Assembly: GCF_003130405.1 (NCBI RefSeq)
Contig: NZ_QEAS01000014.1
Span: forward strand, 1-52,948
Reading direction: 5' to 3'
Origin: Pararcticibacter amylolyticus
GTDB lineage: Bacteria > Bacteroidota > Bacteroidia > Sphingobacteriales > Sphingobacteriaceae
DNA length: 52,948 nucleotides
Positions within the stretch are counted from its first letter, which is position 1. Each line of letters begins with the position of its first letter. Below the pieces are notes generated by a model. The model ran no database searches. It was not told where the DNA came from and was given only the letters and a program-made list of their open reading frames with translations. Below are positions 17,115-27,000 of this stretch, piece by piece. The position numbers and the translations under genes are program-made.

Positions 17115-20100
17115 TTAATAATTTAGTATTACATAGTAACCCGCCGGCTCATTCCATGTCAGGTTTGCAATTTCAATAACAATTTTACCATTTGAACACT
17201 CTTTTATGATTGGATCTGCTACCTGCGTTGGCCGTAAATAGGGATTAGGATCAGTCGTTGCCGTCATCAAGCCCAGGACATCTACCATAGGAGGCATCAT
17301 GTCGGTAAATTTATCAGTGTTTACAAGACTTGAGTTGTCTGTAACTGATACTGTTAAAACATCTGACCCTACCGTATTATAATCCGTTTTGATTCTTATA
17401 TAATCGACTATTGCATCCGATGGGATTACAATGTTAATGTTACTTCCCGTCTGGGTACATGTTATCGCTGTTCCCGAACCCTTCACAAGTACTTTCTTAC
17501 TATTTATGAAGTACACCCTCCTCCCGTCTGACCCACTTCCGCCCCCTGAAGAAGTCTTCCACTCCGCCGAACCATCTGCTTTTGAAGTTAAAACCAAGCC
17601 GGCAGTCGAAGGAGCCGGTAACGTATTGTTCAACTTAAATTTATCATTAGCGTTCAAAAGACCAGCAGTACCGTCTGTGCCTGTTATCGTTGTAGAAGCA
17701 ATAGCCTGAGGCACTGTGACTGAGTAATCAGCACTTCCTAAAGAAAGCTTAATCCCCCCTGATGCTGGGGCTGCCGTATAAGACAAAGCAGGAGTCTGCC
17801 AGGCTGATGTAGTCCCTCCTGCACCCGACACAAGAACCTGGCCTATACCTGAAGAAGAAGCACTTATCGTGGGAATCCGCATAAGCTTTACTTTATCCGT
17901 TTTTACAAGGAGACCTGGGTCTGTAGTCACATTCGCGTCTGTCAGAACGGGGACGGCTGCTTTATAGCTGGTGCCACCTAAACTGATATATGCATTATAC
18001 TGGTCGTTTGCTGATGTATAATTATATCCAATCCCGGTGATACTGCTACCTCCCGATGCAGCCTGCCATGTTGCTCCTGACGTGGTACTGGTTAATACAA
18101 GTCCGGCTGTACTGGTTGCCGGAAGATAATTTGTGAGCTTGGTAAAGTCCGAACTGGCCATCAGCCCGGGGTTGGATGACGTGACAGCAGGAATAGTTTG
18201 AGAGCTTCCGCTTATTGCAGAACCTCCATTAGTAAGGCCTATTACACCAGAGGATGCTGTATATGATAACTTCAATCCACTCAAATCTGCTGAAGCTGCC
18301 TTCCAGGTACCATCTCCCGCGAGGTAAACACTGCCGCTGGCGGGATAATTCGTAATATTTGATGGTTGAATCTTCGCGTTGAGTTCCTGGGTGGCGAGAT
18401 TATATGTAAGGGCTGATGTCACCTGCTGCGGCAAATTTCCGGTCGTAGCCGACACGAATGTCGGATATACTGTCCCTGATGTTCCGGCGGCTGTTATTGC
18501 TGTATTAGTAGCGTTCGTAGCGGTAGTCGCTGACGTTGCAGTAGATGCATTTCCGCTCAGAGATCCAGAAATAGTTGCGCCGGTGATAGTAGGATTAGTA
18601 GCCAGGACAACTGATCCTGTACCTGTCGTAGTTGCCGCCGAAATTCCTGTTCCGTTACCCTGCAAAATTCCATTAACGGTAGTTTTTAAAGTTATCTGAG
18701 GAGTAGAAGTGGCATTAGCGACATCACCTGCGAAACCGTTAGCCGTAGCTACGCCCACAGTTGTCACTGTTCCGCTTCCCCCTCCCCCTGTCGCTGTCAA
18801 AACGCTGCCACTCAAACTCAGGCCACTTCCTATTGTGATTTCTGAAACGGAAGAGCCACTCGAGGATGAACCGACCAGCTTGCTGGTGCCACTCAGGCTT
18901 TTTAGCTTCGCCAGAGTAATAGAACCATCATTCAGACTGACATAAGAATTACCAGCACCGGGAGAATTTGGAGTCACCGTAATTTCAGGGCCTGAGATTC
19001 CGGTAACAAATCCGCTAGTTGTTGAAGCATCCACTGACAATACTCCGGAAGTCATCTTCAACCCATTTCCAATTTTCACCGTTCCCGATGTACTTGCAGA
19101 GGCAACAGGTAATGTTGAGGGATCCAGAGCGAGGCTCGTACCTGAAAACGCCAATCCGGAACCTAACGTTATTGCCTGGGGGGAAGCCGATGAACCTGTT
19201 GAATTTCCAAGCAGTGTATGTGCTGCTATCGTCTCAATCTTCGACAAAGTTACCCCCCCGTTCAGGATCTTTGCAGTGGTTATGCCGTTATCAGCAACTC
19301 CAACTGTAACATTCCCGGTTGCTCCCGAAACGGATATACCGTCACCTGCTACCATGCTGTTCACCACGCCGGTAAGTGCAGACGAATTCACGGATAGCTT
19401 CCCGGCACTGAGGTTCAGTCCTGAGCCTGATTCGACGATCACACCTCCCAGGGTTGTAGACGTTGCTGCCGGAAGAATATAACTACTTAAGCCATCGAGT
19501 TTCGTTTTATCTGTACCGGACAGTAACCCCGCCACAGAGGTAGTGGCTACAGGAATTGCATCCGTTATTTTTTTATTCACCCATTTCGTGCCGTTCCACT
19601 GAATAAGATCATTCGTGGCCTTGCTGGTAATGGTGACATTAGACAATCCGTCAAGAGCCAGGGATGGCGATACTGCCGCCACCTGGTCATCAACATATTT
19701 TTTGGTTGCTGCGTCCGAAGCACTTGAAGGTGCACCGAGATTTGTCAGTTTAAAGCTCCCCAGACCGATATCTGTAGTTGGCGTTCCAAACCCGCTGAGG
19801 GGAATCAGGTTTTTAGCCGTCGCTTCTGCTTTATTGGAGCTGTTTCCAACGTAGAACTGCCCCTGACTCAACGTAAGCGTAGAAGGATCGGCTGAAACTC
19901 CACCACTTAAATTAAACCATCCAAAAGTACCGTCTCCGTTTGACTGAAGAACGTAGCCTGAAGTCCCGGCCCCAAGCGCCGTGTTACCCATGCCCTTTAA
20001 ATTGGACGCTCCCACCCCGTTAGAGGCAAGGCTAAGAGTGATGTTGCCTGTTGTGCCTCCGCCCGAGAGACCTGATCCGGCAGATACACCGGAAATAGAA

Positions 20101-22835
20101 CTGCCCGCTTGACTTTCGAGGGCGGTTAAAGCGTCCTGCACATTTGTCTTACTCAAAACTGGTGTACTAAGAGAAACATTTGATGCAGGCAGAGTACCTG
20201 TTACAGCAGTGCCTGAAAGATCAACAGCGCCGGCTGCGAGCTTGGCAGCTGTTACCGCACCATCCTTAATCTTCGCAGACGTCACCGCGTCATTGTTTAG
20301 AGTAAGAGTTGGAGTCAGCGATGTCCGGCTTGAAACCGGAGCGGCAGTGGCAACGTCCCCTCCTGTAGTTTGAAATGAAATTGCCTGGTCTGCACCTGTA
20401 TTAATCGCCTCCAGCGCTTCCTGAACATTATTCTTCCCCGCAACAGGTGAAGTAAGCCCAACTCCTGATGCATTCTGGTCACCTGTATTGCTGCCTGAAA
20501 CCGATGATCCGGCAGCAGCAGTAAGCAAAGTAGTCCCGTTTGAAGCATCTTTGATCGTTATCCCTGTACCGGTATTAGTGAGGGTGAGGCCATTGATATT
20601 CTTACCTGTTCCGAGGTCAGCAGGTAAACTGCCGGAAGGTAATGTCCCTGTTACTTTTGTACCTGAGAGATCTACTGCTCCGGTTGCAAGCTTAGCTGAA
20701 GTAACGGCGCCATCCGCTAATTTAGCAGTGGTTACGGTTCCGTCGATGAGCTTGTTCGTTCCAATGACTCCGTCTCTTATTGAAAGAACCGGAGTAAGCG
20801 CCGATCCGGATACGGACGGTGCAGTTACATCCCCGGTATTGGACGGGCTGAATGTGACAGACCCGCTACCGGTTGGGATTCCGGCGGCGGCGAGCGACCG
20901 GCTTAGCCATTGACTTCCGTCCCATTGAAGGATATCTCCTGTCGCAGATCCGGAATTTAACCCTAAAGTCGTTCCGGATATAGCAAGGCCGTTTCCAATT
21001 CCTATTTTCTCAGGTGTCCCCGAACCGGAACCCGCTTTCCCGATCAATGAAGGCCCTGTCATATCAGCGAGCTTACTGAAAGAAACTGCTTTATTAACCA
21101 GATAAAGAGGAGTCGTCTTCCCATCTCCGGATATCGTTGAACCATCAGTTGTGACACCGCTAAATCCACCTCCTGCAACTGAAGCGGGAACATTTACCCA
21201 GCTCGTGCCATTCCACTGAAGGATGTCATTGACAGACTTCCCACCTGTAATTACATTTGACAAACCGTCCAGTGCATGATTATGCGTTGATGAAGCAAGT
21301 CCGCTAAAATCAACACTTAGCTTTGAATCACTCCCGAATACAAGTCCGCTTCCGATTCCGATCGGCGCTGGCGTCCCTGTCCCGGAAGCTCTTCCTAAGA
21401 AAGACGGACCTGTAATGTCAGCGAGTCTTAGCGGGTCGGCAGCTGTGCCCTTACCCTGCAACATAGACCCGGTTCCAAGTGTAACCTGGGTAAGAGCACC
21501 GGCAGGCACTGTACCTATTTTGCTGTTCAGGCCTGTAATTGCATCCTGAACCGTATTTCCCAATCCGGGTGCCAGGCTGTTATCAAAGGGTACTTCAGCA
21601 GCTGACTGGTCATCCGTTGAAACCGGCAACTGTACCCAGGTGCCCTTTCCGCTCAGATAATAGTCTGAGAGGTTATTCCCGGCAATAGCTGAAGCAGGAA
21701 TGGAGCCTGTCTGAAACCTTGCGGCAGGAATGTATCCTGATGAAAGATTAGCGGCATTCGTCTGATCCACATTCTTTACATTGCCGAGGCCGACATCTCC
21801 GGCACTAAGTGCCAGCATAGCTTTTAAATCACCAATGGATAAAGCCACCGGGGTAGCGTCAGCTCCTGAATTATTGCCCAGTATCGTTCCGCTGGCTATA
21901 GGAGACAATCCCCCCTGATCAGTCCACTTAAACCCGCCCAGTCCGTCGGACGACAATATTTGTCCGGCGCTGCCATGACTAGTGATGCTCTTTAATTTTA
22001 CAGCCGTAATTCCCTGGTCGTTTACTGAAAGCTTCGATGACGTCTGGCCTGTACCCACTAGTGTTTCATCATGATAAACGATCCCGGGCACTCCATTCCC
22101 CCCGTTTGCCAGCGCCAGGATCCCTGAAAGGTCGACATGACTGTTCCTTGGCCCTGAGATGGACAGTACCGTCCCGGCAAGACTTAATGACTGGTACAAG
22201 TCGGCAAGGCTAACCGAATTCCCTCCTTTAATCGAGAGATTTTGTTCATTGTCGAGGCTCAGCGTGGGCTCAAATTTAGTAATAGATGAAGCGACAAGGT
22301 CATCAACATATTTCTTATTGGCAGCGTCCTTGTTATTTGTCGGTGCTGCAAGATTAGTTAATTTAAACCCTCCCATCGAAACATTGGAGGCTCCCAGCAT
22401 TGCCGCACCTGTTGCAGGCCATGCTCCGTTTGCCTTGGGACCATATAAGGTATACGTACTGGTGTTGATATAAAAATCCCCATTATTCCCAACGCCCGTT
22501 GCAGGGTTGGAGCTACCGTTCAGCAAACTGTTCCCTGAAGAACCGTTTCCGGCACCTGTTTCCGTTGAGCTGGCAAGCCGTTTCCATTCCCCGGCATTAT
22601 AAAAATAAAAGCCCGGCGTATTATCCGTCTGATAAACCAGCAATCCTGTAGCGGGACTGGCAATGCTGCCACGTTGCGCAGAGGAGAGTCTGGGGATCAG
22701 CAATCCCTTCGAGATTGAATAAACTTCAAGCTGAGCACTCGCATCCGGGGTAGTCGTTCCTATCCCCACCTGGGCCCTTGTTTGCAGTGAGAAAAATACA
22801 GCGATAAGAATAAGGCATATAAATCTTCTATCCAT
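17115..22835 (-). CDS. Large repetitive surface fibre-like protein with 'VGIGTTTP' N-terminal module
   Basis: The 1906-aa product begins with a signal peptide (MDRRFICLILIAVFFSLQ, TRAQ) and then the Bacteroidota module 'VGIGTTTPDASAQLEV...KGLLIPRLSSAQR...GLLVYQTDNTPGFYFYNAGEW'. The body is rich in Gly, Ser, Thr, Ala and Asn and low in charge. It contains many phage-fibre-like segments ('SGSVTFSPSNTGDVTAPS', 'DGAVTSAKLATGAVDLSGT', 'TTLGGVIVESGSGLNLS') and two 'LTNLxAPxxxxDAxxKKYVDD' motifs near residues 170 and 1045. The last 100 residues ('VDYIRIKTDYNTVGSD' to 'GYYVILNY') form a different cap with no S74 domain and no recognisable T9SS signal. The stop is 5 nt before the next gene's ATG, so those two are almost certainly co-transcribed. 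It is 189 nt downstream of the PorP/SprF gene, and I found no clear promoter or terminator in that gap. Structural role inferred; no enzymatic motif seen. Confidence 0.92.
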   Translation of the reverse strand: MDRRFICLILIAVFFSLQTRAQVGIGTTTPDASAQLEVYSISKGLLIPRLSSAQRGSIASPATGLLVYQTDNTPGFYFYNAGEWKRLASSTETGAGNGSSGNSLLNGSSNPATGVGNNGDFYINTSTYTLYGPKANGAWPATGAAMLGASNVSMGGFKLTNLAAPTNNKDAANKKYVDDLVASSITKFEPTLSLDNEQNLSIKGGNSVSLADLYQSLSLAGTVLSISGPRNSHVDLSGILALANGGNGVPGIVYHDETLVGTGQTSSKLSVNDQGITAVKLKSITSHGSAGQILSSDGLGGFKWTDQGGLSPIASGTILGNNSGADATPVALSIGDLKAMLALSAGDVGLGNVKNVDQTNAANLSSGYIPAARFQTGSIPASAIAGNNLSDYYLSGKGTWVQLPVSTDDQSAAEVPFDNSLAPGLGNTVQDAITGLNSKIGTVPAGALTQVTLGTGSMLQGKGTAADPLRLADITGPSFLGRASGTGTPAPIGIGSGLVFGSDSKLSVDFSGLASSTHNHALDGLSNVITGGKSVNDILQWNGTSWVNVPASVAGGGFSGVTTDGSTISGDGKTTPLYLVNKAVSFSKLADMTGPSLIGKAGSGSGTPEKIGIGNGLAISGTTLGLNSGSATGDILQWDGSQWLSRSLAAAGIPTGSGSVTFSPSNTGDVTAPSVSGSALTPVLSIRDGVIGTNKLIDGTVTTAKLADGAVTSAKLATGAVDLSGTKVTGTLPSGSLPADLGTGKNINGLTLTNTGTGITIKDASNGTTLLTAAAGSSVSGSNTGDQNASGVGLTSPVAGKNNVQEALEAINTGADQAISFQTTGGDVATAAPVSSRTSLTPTLTLNNDAVTSAKIKDGAVTAAKLAAGAVDLSGTAVTGTLPASNVSLSTPVLSKTNVQDALTALESQAGSSISGVSAGSGLSGGGTTGNITLSLASNGVGASNLKGMGNTALGAGTSGYVLQSNGDGTFGWFNLSGGVSADPSTLTLSQGQFYVGNSSNKAEATAKNLIPLSGFGTPTTDIGLGSFKLTNLGAPSSASDAATKKYVDDQVAAVSPSLALDGLSNVTITSKATNDLIQWNGTKWVNKKITDAIPVATTSVAGLLSGTDKTKLDGLSSYILPAATSTTLGGVIVESGSGLNLSAGKLSVNSSALTGVVNSMVAGDGISVSGATGNVTVGVADNGITTAKILNGGVTLSKIETIAAHTLLGNSTGSSASPQAITLGSGLAFSGTSLALDPSTLPVASASTSGTVKIGNGLKMTSGVLSVDASTTSGFVTGISGPEITVTPNSPGAGNSYVSLNDGSITLAKLKSLSGTSKLVGSSSSGSSVSEITIGSGLSLSGSVLTATGGGGSGTVTTVGVATANGFAGDVANATSTPQITLKTTVNGILQGNGTGISAATTTGTGSVVLATNPTITGATISGSLSGNASTATSATTATNATNTAITAAGTSGTVYPTFVSATTGNLPQQVTSALTYNLATQELNAKIQPSNITNYPASGSVYLAGDGTWKAASADLSGLKLSYTASSGVIGLTNGGSAISGSSQTIPAVTSSNPGLMASSDFTKLTNYLPATSTAGLVLTSTTSGATWQAASGGSSITGIGYNYTSANDQYNAYISLGGTSYKAAVPVLTDANVTTDPGLLVKTDKVKLMRIPTISASSSGIGQVLVSGAGGTTSAWQTPALSYTAAPASGGIKLSLGSADYSVTVPQAIASTTITGTDGTAGLLNANDKFKLNNTLPAPSTAGLVLTSKADGSAEWKTSSGGGSGSDGRRVYFINSKKVLVKGSGTAITCTQTGSNINIVIPSDAIVDYIRIKTDYNTVGSDVLTVSVTDNSSLVNTDKFTDMMPPMVDVLGLMTATTDPNPYLRPTQVADPIIKECSNGKIVIEIANLTWNEPAGYYVILNY

Positions 22836-23024
22836 GTGAAAGGCTCGAATTACTGTTAAAATTTGATATACAGGCTACTACACACATATTCATTAGTATT
22901 AGTATACGTTACCTGTGGGGTAATACGCCAGCTATTGGTGAATGTTACCGACACACCGTCAATAATTTTTTAAGGGTTTTCAGACCGGTTATCCTAGATG
23001 ACACAGGCTGGCTTTAAACTCTTT

Positions 23025-24053
23025 TTAATAAAAATCGTAGCAACGTCTCCCCGAATTCTGATGCCTGTACCGGGAAGCAGCCGGGTTCCGGTTAGGGAAT
23101 GTTGTCTCATAACTCAAGGCGCCTTCCGTAGACCCGGAAGTGTTCCCGTACTGAAGTTTAGACAAAGTAGCATCATGGCTCACCCCCATTCTGACTTTAT
23201 CGTACATATCCTTCCTTACAAACAGATCAAAGATGAGTGAAAGAACCACAGCATCCCCTTTTGTTGCAGCCTCACTGCGGTACCATAATCCAAGATTTAC
23301 CGCCCTGTACTTATACTGAAAGCCTGTGCTCAATGACTTTGAATTGCCCTGGTGATAGTATACCAGGGAAGGAATGAGAGCCGGCCCCGATTCTTCATCG
23401 TAAGGATCAAGCGCCAGCCTGTAGCTGGCATGCCCGTTTACCCTCACAGGCAATGTTGCACTCGCCCCGGTGAAGGATTCATTGGGTTTGTTAAGATGCT
23501 GGGAGGCTATGCCCATCATGAAGTTTCCGGCAACAAGATTAATTCCGGCTCCCGCGTCGAAGAAATATTTATTGTTCATGGAGGGAACCGATGCCTCTGA
23601 TACCGCCCCCGGGATAATTCCTGTCACCGGATCGATCTGATCGCCAAATACGATCTGGCTGTAATCTATTTTGCGCCGGGTAAGCCCGGCCTGGACACCA
23701 AATGACAGGATCGCGTTATCAAATGAAACGCTGTATGAATATATCCCTGACATATTAAGCTTTCGGAGATACGCAGTTCCCTCATTCGAGCTGGTGACCA
23801 GTAAACCAACTCCTCCGTTCAGCTTTGGAACAGTGTAGTCTGCCGAAAAAGTAAAATAATTGAGACCACCAGGTACAGAACTCCACTGGTTCCTGTAAAT
23901 CATATTCGCACGCAGGTCGCCTTCGAACTGACCGTTTAAAGCTGGATTCAGATAATTCGGGGCATTAAAAAACTGCGAATAAATATGATCCTGGGCCGAC
24001 ACACGGCCTAAAGCCAGACCCGTTAGCAAGAATACCGGAAATAAGCGTTTCAT
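23025..24053 (-). CDS. PorP/SprF family T9SS membrane protein
   Basis: The 342-aa product is an outer-membrane beta-barrel of the PorP/SprF family. Characterised members anchor or help export T9SS surface proteins (SprF is needed for the adhesin SprB in Flavobacterium). Family features are a signal peptide (MKRLFPVFLLTGLALGRVSAQ), 'DHIYSQFFNAPNYLNPALNG' right after it, 'NMIYRNQW' and late strands such as 'SLVYYHQGN'. I chose the ATG at 24053 because it gives a clean signal peptide and lies 5 nt after the stop of the PKD protein gene. An in-frame ATG at 24125 would overlap that gene and bury the signal peptide. A PorP/SprF gene directly after a gene for a T9SS-sorted giant protein is a common pairing in this phylum, so the PKD protein is its likely client. 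Confidence 0.95.
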   Translation of the reverse strand: MKRLFPVFLLTGLALGRVSAQDHIYSQFFNAPNYLNPALNGQFEGDLRANMIYRNQWSSVPGGLNYFTFSADYTVPKLNGGVGLLVTSSNEGTAYLRKLNMSGIYSYSVSFDNAILSFGVQAGLTRRKIDYSQIVFGDQIDPVTGIIPGAVSEASVPSMNNKYFFDAGAGINLVAGNFMMGIASQHLNKPNESFTGASATLPVRVNGHASYRLALDPYDEESGPALIPSLVYYHQGNSKSLSTGFQYKYRAVNLGLWYRSEAATKGDAVVLSLIFDLFVRKDMYDKVRMGVSHDATLSKLQYGNTSGSTEGALSYETTFPNRNPAASRYRHQNSGRRCYDFY

Positions 24054-24058
24054 TCTAT

Positions 24059-27000
24059 TTATCTTATAAGGTGTACCGGCCCAACTGTTTTCCTGGACCC
24101 TCTCTCGTATTTCATTCCTTTCCATTCACTTCCGTCAAGGAAGGTGGCGGTAATTTCCCAGATATAAACTCCCTGCGGGGCTGGTGAACCACCTGCCGTA
24201 CCATCCCATCCTTCTGCTGGAGCACCAGTCTCATCCAGCTTGTCGGTCTGCCAGATCAGCGTCCCCCATGTATTAAAGACCTTCAATGAATATTTCGCTA
24301 TTCCCGAGCCTTTTGGCTTAAAGGTCTTTAACTCAAATTTAGAACTCCCCGGTTCAAAGCCGTTGGGAACGTACAGGAAGCCCGGCACACCGTCGATCCG
24401 GAGATCTTTAGTGGCGAAATCTGTACATCCCTCTGCATTCGTCACGGTTAGTTTCACCGTATATGGCCCATGATAGGTATACGTGTGAACAGGGCTTTCT
24501 TCCTCTGAAGTGGTGCCGTCACCGAAATACCATTTGTATTTCAAACCAGCACCCTCACTCTTGTTTTTAAAAGAAAAGGTGTAGTCCGGCACCTTTATAA
24601 CCGGGTCAGGTAATACATCAAACCTCGCCGATGGAGGTGCCGACACGTATACAATCTGTACAGCAGATTCTTTACAGCCGTATTCTCCAGTGACTGTCAA
24701 CCGTACTGTAAAGGGAGATCCGATATATCCGAATGTATGTGAAGGGTTGCTCTCTGTTGAGTATGTACCATCCCCAAAATCCCATTCATATCTGTTGGCA
24801 TGAAGGGAAGTATTTTGAAATGTTACATTCAGCTGCGTACATCCTCTGTTCACACTCGGCACAAATATGGGCTGTGGCGGAAGAGCGATGAAAACAAAAC
24901 GGGTAAGGGTATCACTGCACGTATTGTTCGAGGCGATCAGCCTGAGCTTATATACCCCGGGGGCCCCATACAGATGCTGCGGAACAGTTTGCGCAGACAA
25001 AGGACTGCCATCCCCGAAATCCCATGTATAGCTGGTGGCCCCGGTGCTGGTGTTAGTTACCGCAATGTCCAGTTTGCCGTTACAGCTGATGCTGTCTGCT
25101 AAGGTAAACCAGGCCTTCGGCTTCATATAGGTACTGATACTTCTTTCCAGACTGTCCATGACACAGCCATATTTTCCTGCTACCTTAAGCTTGATGGTAT
25201 ACGTCTTCCCTGCGTCTGGCAAAATGATATCAGGGTCCTTGTCTGTCGAAACCAGCACACCGTCAAGATACCAGAAGGCAAAATCTGCGTATGCTGACTT
25301 GTTCTCGATATCTATCTTATAGGGGGCACATGCAATGGCTGATTTCAGGACAAAGTTTGCTTTCGGAATAGGATTAAACTGAATAAGATGCTTTACGGTA
25401 TCAGGACAACCAAGGGTACTGGCTGTGACCAGAGTCACTTCATACCGGTAGGGTAACATTGCATTCGATGGTACCGAAAAGGGATAACTCATGTCCTTTT
25501 GAACAGAAACCGTTCTGCCATCGATTAACCACTTGTAAGCTACAGGATCCGTTCCGGCATATGCTGTTTCATTTTTGAAATGTATCGTGGCCGATGTTCC
25601 GCAGATCATTGTATCTGTTGCCGAAAAAGCAGCAGCCGGCCTTGGCTGGATCTTTATGGACTTGACAACAGTGTCGGAGCAGCCCAACGCATTATGGGCT
25701 ATCTCCTTCACAATATAAGTGCCGGGCATTGTAAAGGTGTGCTCTGCGGTATGTCCCGTCATCCTGTTATCCGTACTGCCCGGATCTCCGAACTCCCACT
25801 CTACATAAGGTGCATTGGCAGGCGTTGTTGATACCACCAGCTTAAACGGAGCGCAATTGACAGACGTAGCATTGCTCGTAAATAAAGCTACGGGCAAAGG
25901 CTGTATCTCAACCTGCTGAGTAGTAGAATTACTGCAAACAGAACCGTCAGGGTGAGACTGGAGTACCGTTAACTGAACATTGTATTTTCCCGCCCGGGCA
26001 AAAGCATGACGGGGATTTGCATCTGTGCTGGTGCCTCCGTCATCAAAATTCCACATACAGGAAGCTGAACCCGATAGCTTGCTTAAGAACTGAACAGAGT
26101 CTTTCAAACAATACGTACTACTGTTAAATGTAAAGCCAGCATCGGGAAGGGCATATACGGTGATCGTTTTCGTATCAGTGGCAGAAGAACAACCGTTGGT
26201 TGCAAACAGCGACACATCGTAAGTACCGGGGACGGTAAATGTATGAATATTGGATTCAGGAGCAGACGTAGTATTGGCAGTGCTTCCATCCTTAAAATCC
26301 CAGAAGAAACGGTTTGCTCCTTCGGTATGGTTGTCAAACCTCACGGTAAGGGGGGCACAGCCAAATCTCCTGTCTCCATCCACAATAAGCCGCGGAACAA
26401 TTGTATTGGGGTAAATCACAATATTATAGCTGGCAGTGTCCGTACCACATTCATTTTCCGCTTTCAGCCTGACCGTAATCGTATCTGTTTTGGCTGAAGA
26501 GAAGGTGTGGCGTACCGAAAGGGTATCGTTCGTAACATAAGTTTGGCCATCGCCAAAATCAAATGTATATGTAGACGCCCCTCCCTTCGATTGGTTTCTG
26601 AAAGATATTTCCAATGGAGAGCAACCCCATGTTTTGTCTGGAGAGAGAACAGCCAGCGGCTTCGGACGTACTACAACCGAATCGGTAAAGACAGTCTCCT
26701 TACAGCCGGTAGAGGCTTTTAGGGTGATAACATACGTGGTATCTTTACCTGCCGGATCAGGATCAAATACCATTGTTCCGGGATGAACGGATGTGGAAGT
26801 TTGTCCGTTACCAAAATTCCATGTATATGTTCCTCCGCTTAACGGAGTTGAAGTGTTAACAAAGTTTACAGACAGGGGACCACATCCCTTCACCTGATCT
26901 TTAGTAAAAGAGGCGGTCACATCTTTTACAGTCTCAAATGTGAACTTTGTTGTATCAGCACCACATCCGAATTTACTTGCAGTGACGAGCTGGATGGTCA

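Noticed and set aside
12013-22835. A prophage tail module
   Set aside because: The fibre-like genes have Bacteroidota signal peptides and sit in a T9SS operon; there is no capsid, terminase, baseplate, holin or integrase nearby.
22836-23024. A promoter or terminator between PorP/SprF and the 1906-aa gene
   Set aside because: No TAnnTTTG element and no strong hairpin with a T-run were found; the gap remains unexplained.
256-23600. Many plus-strand open frames of 60-210 codons opposite the giant minus-strand genes
   Set aside because: They recur with the repeat period, lack domains, and follow from the biased codons of the repeats on the other strand; no start signals support them.
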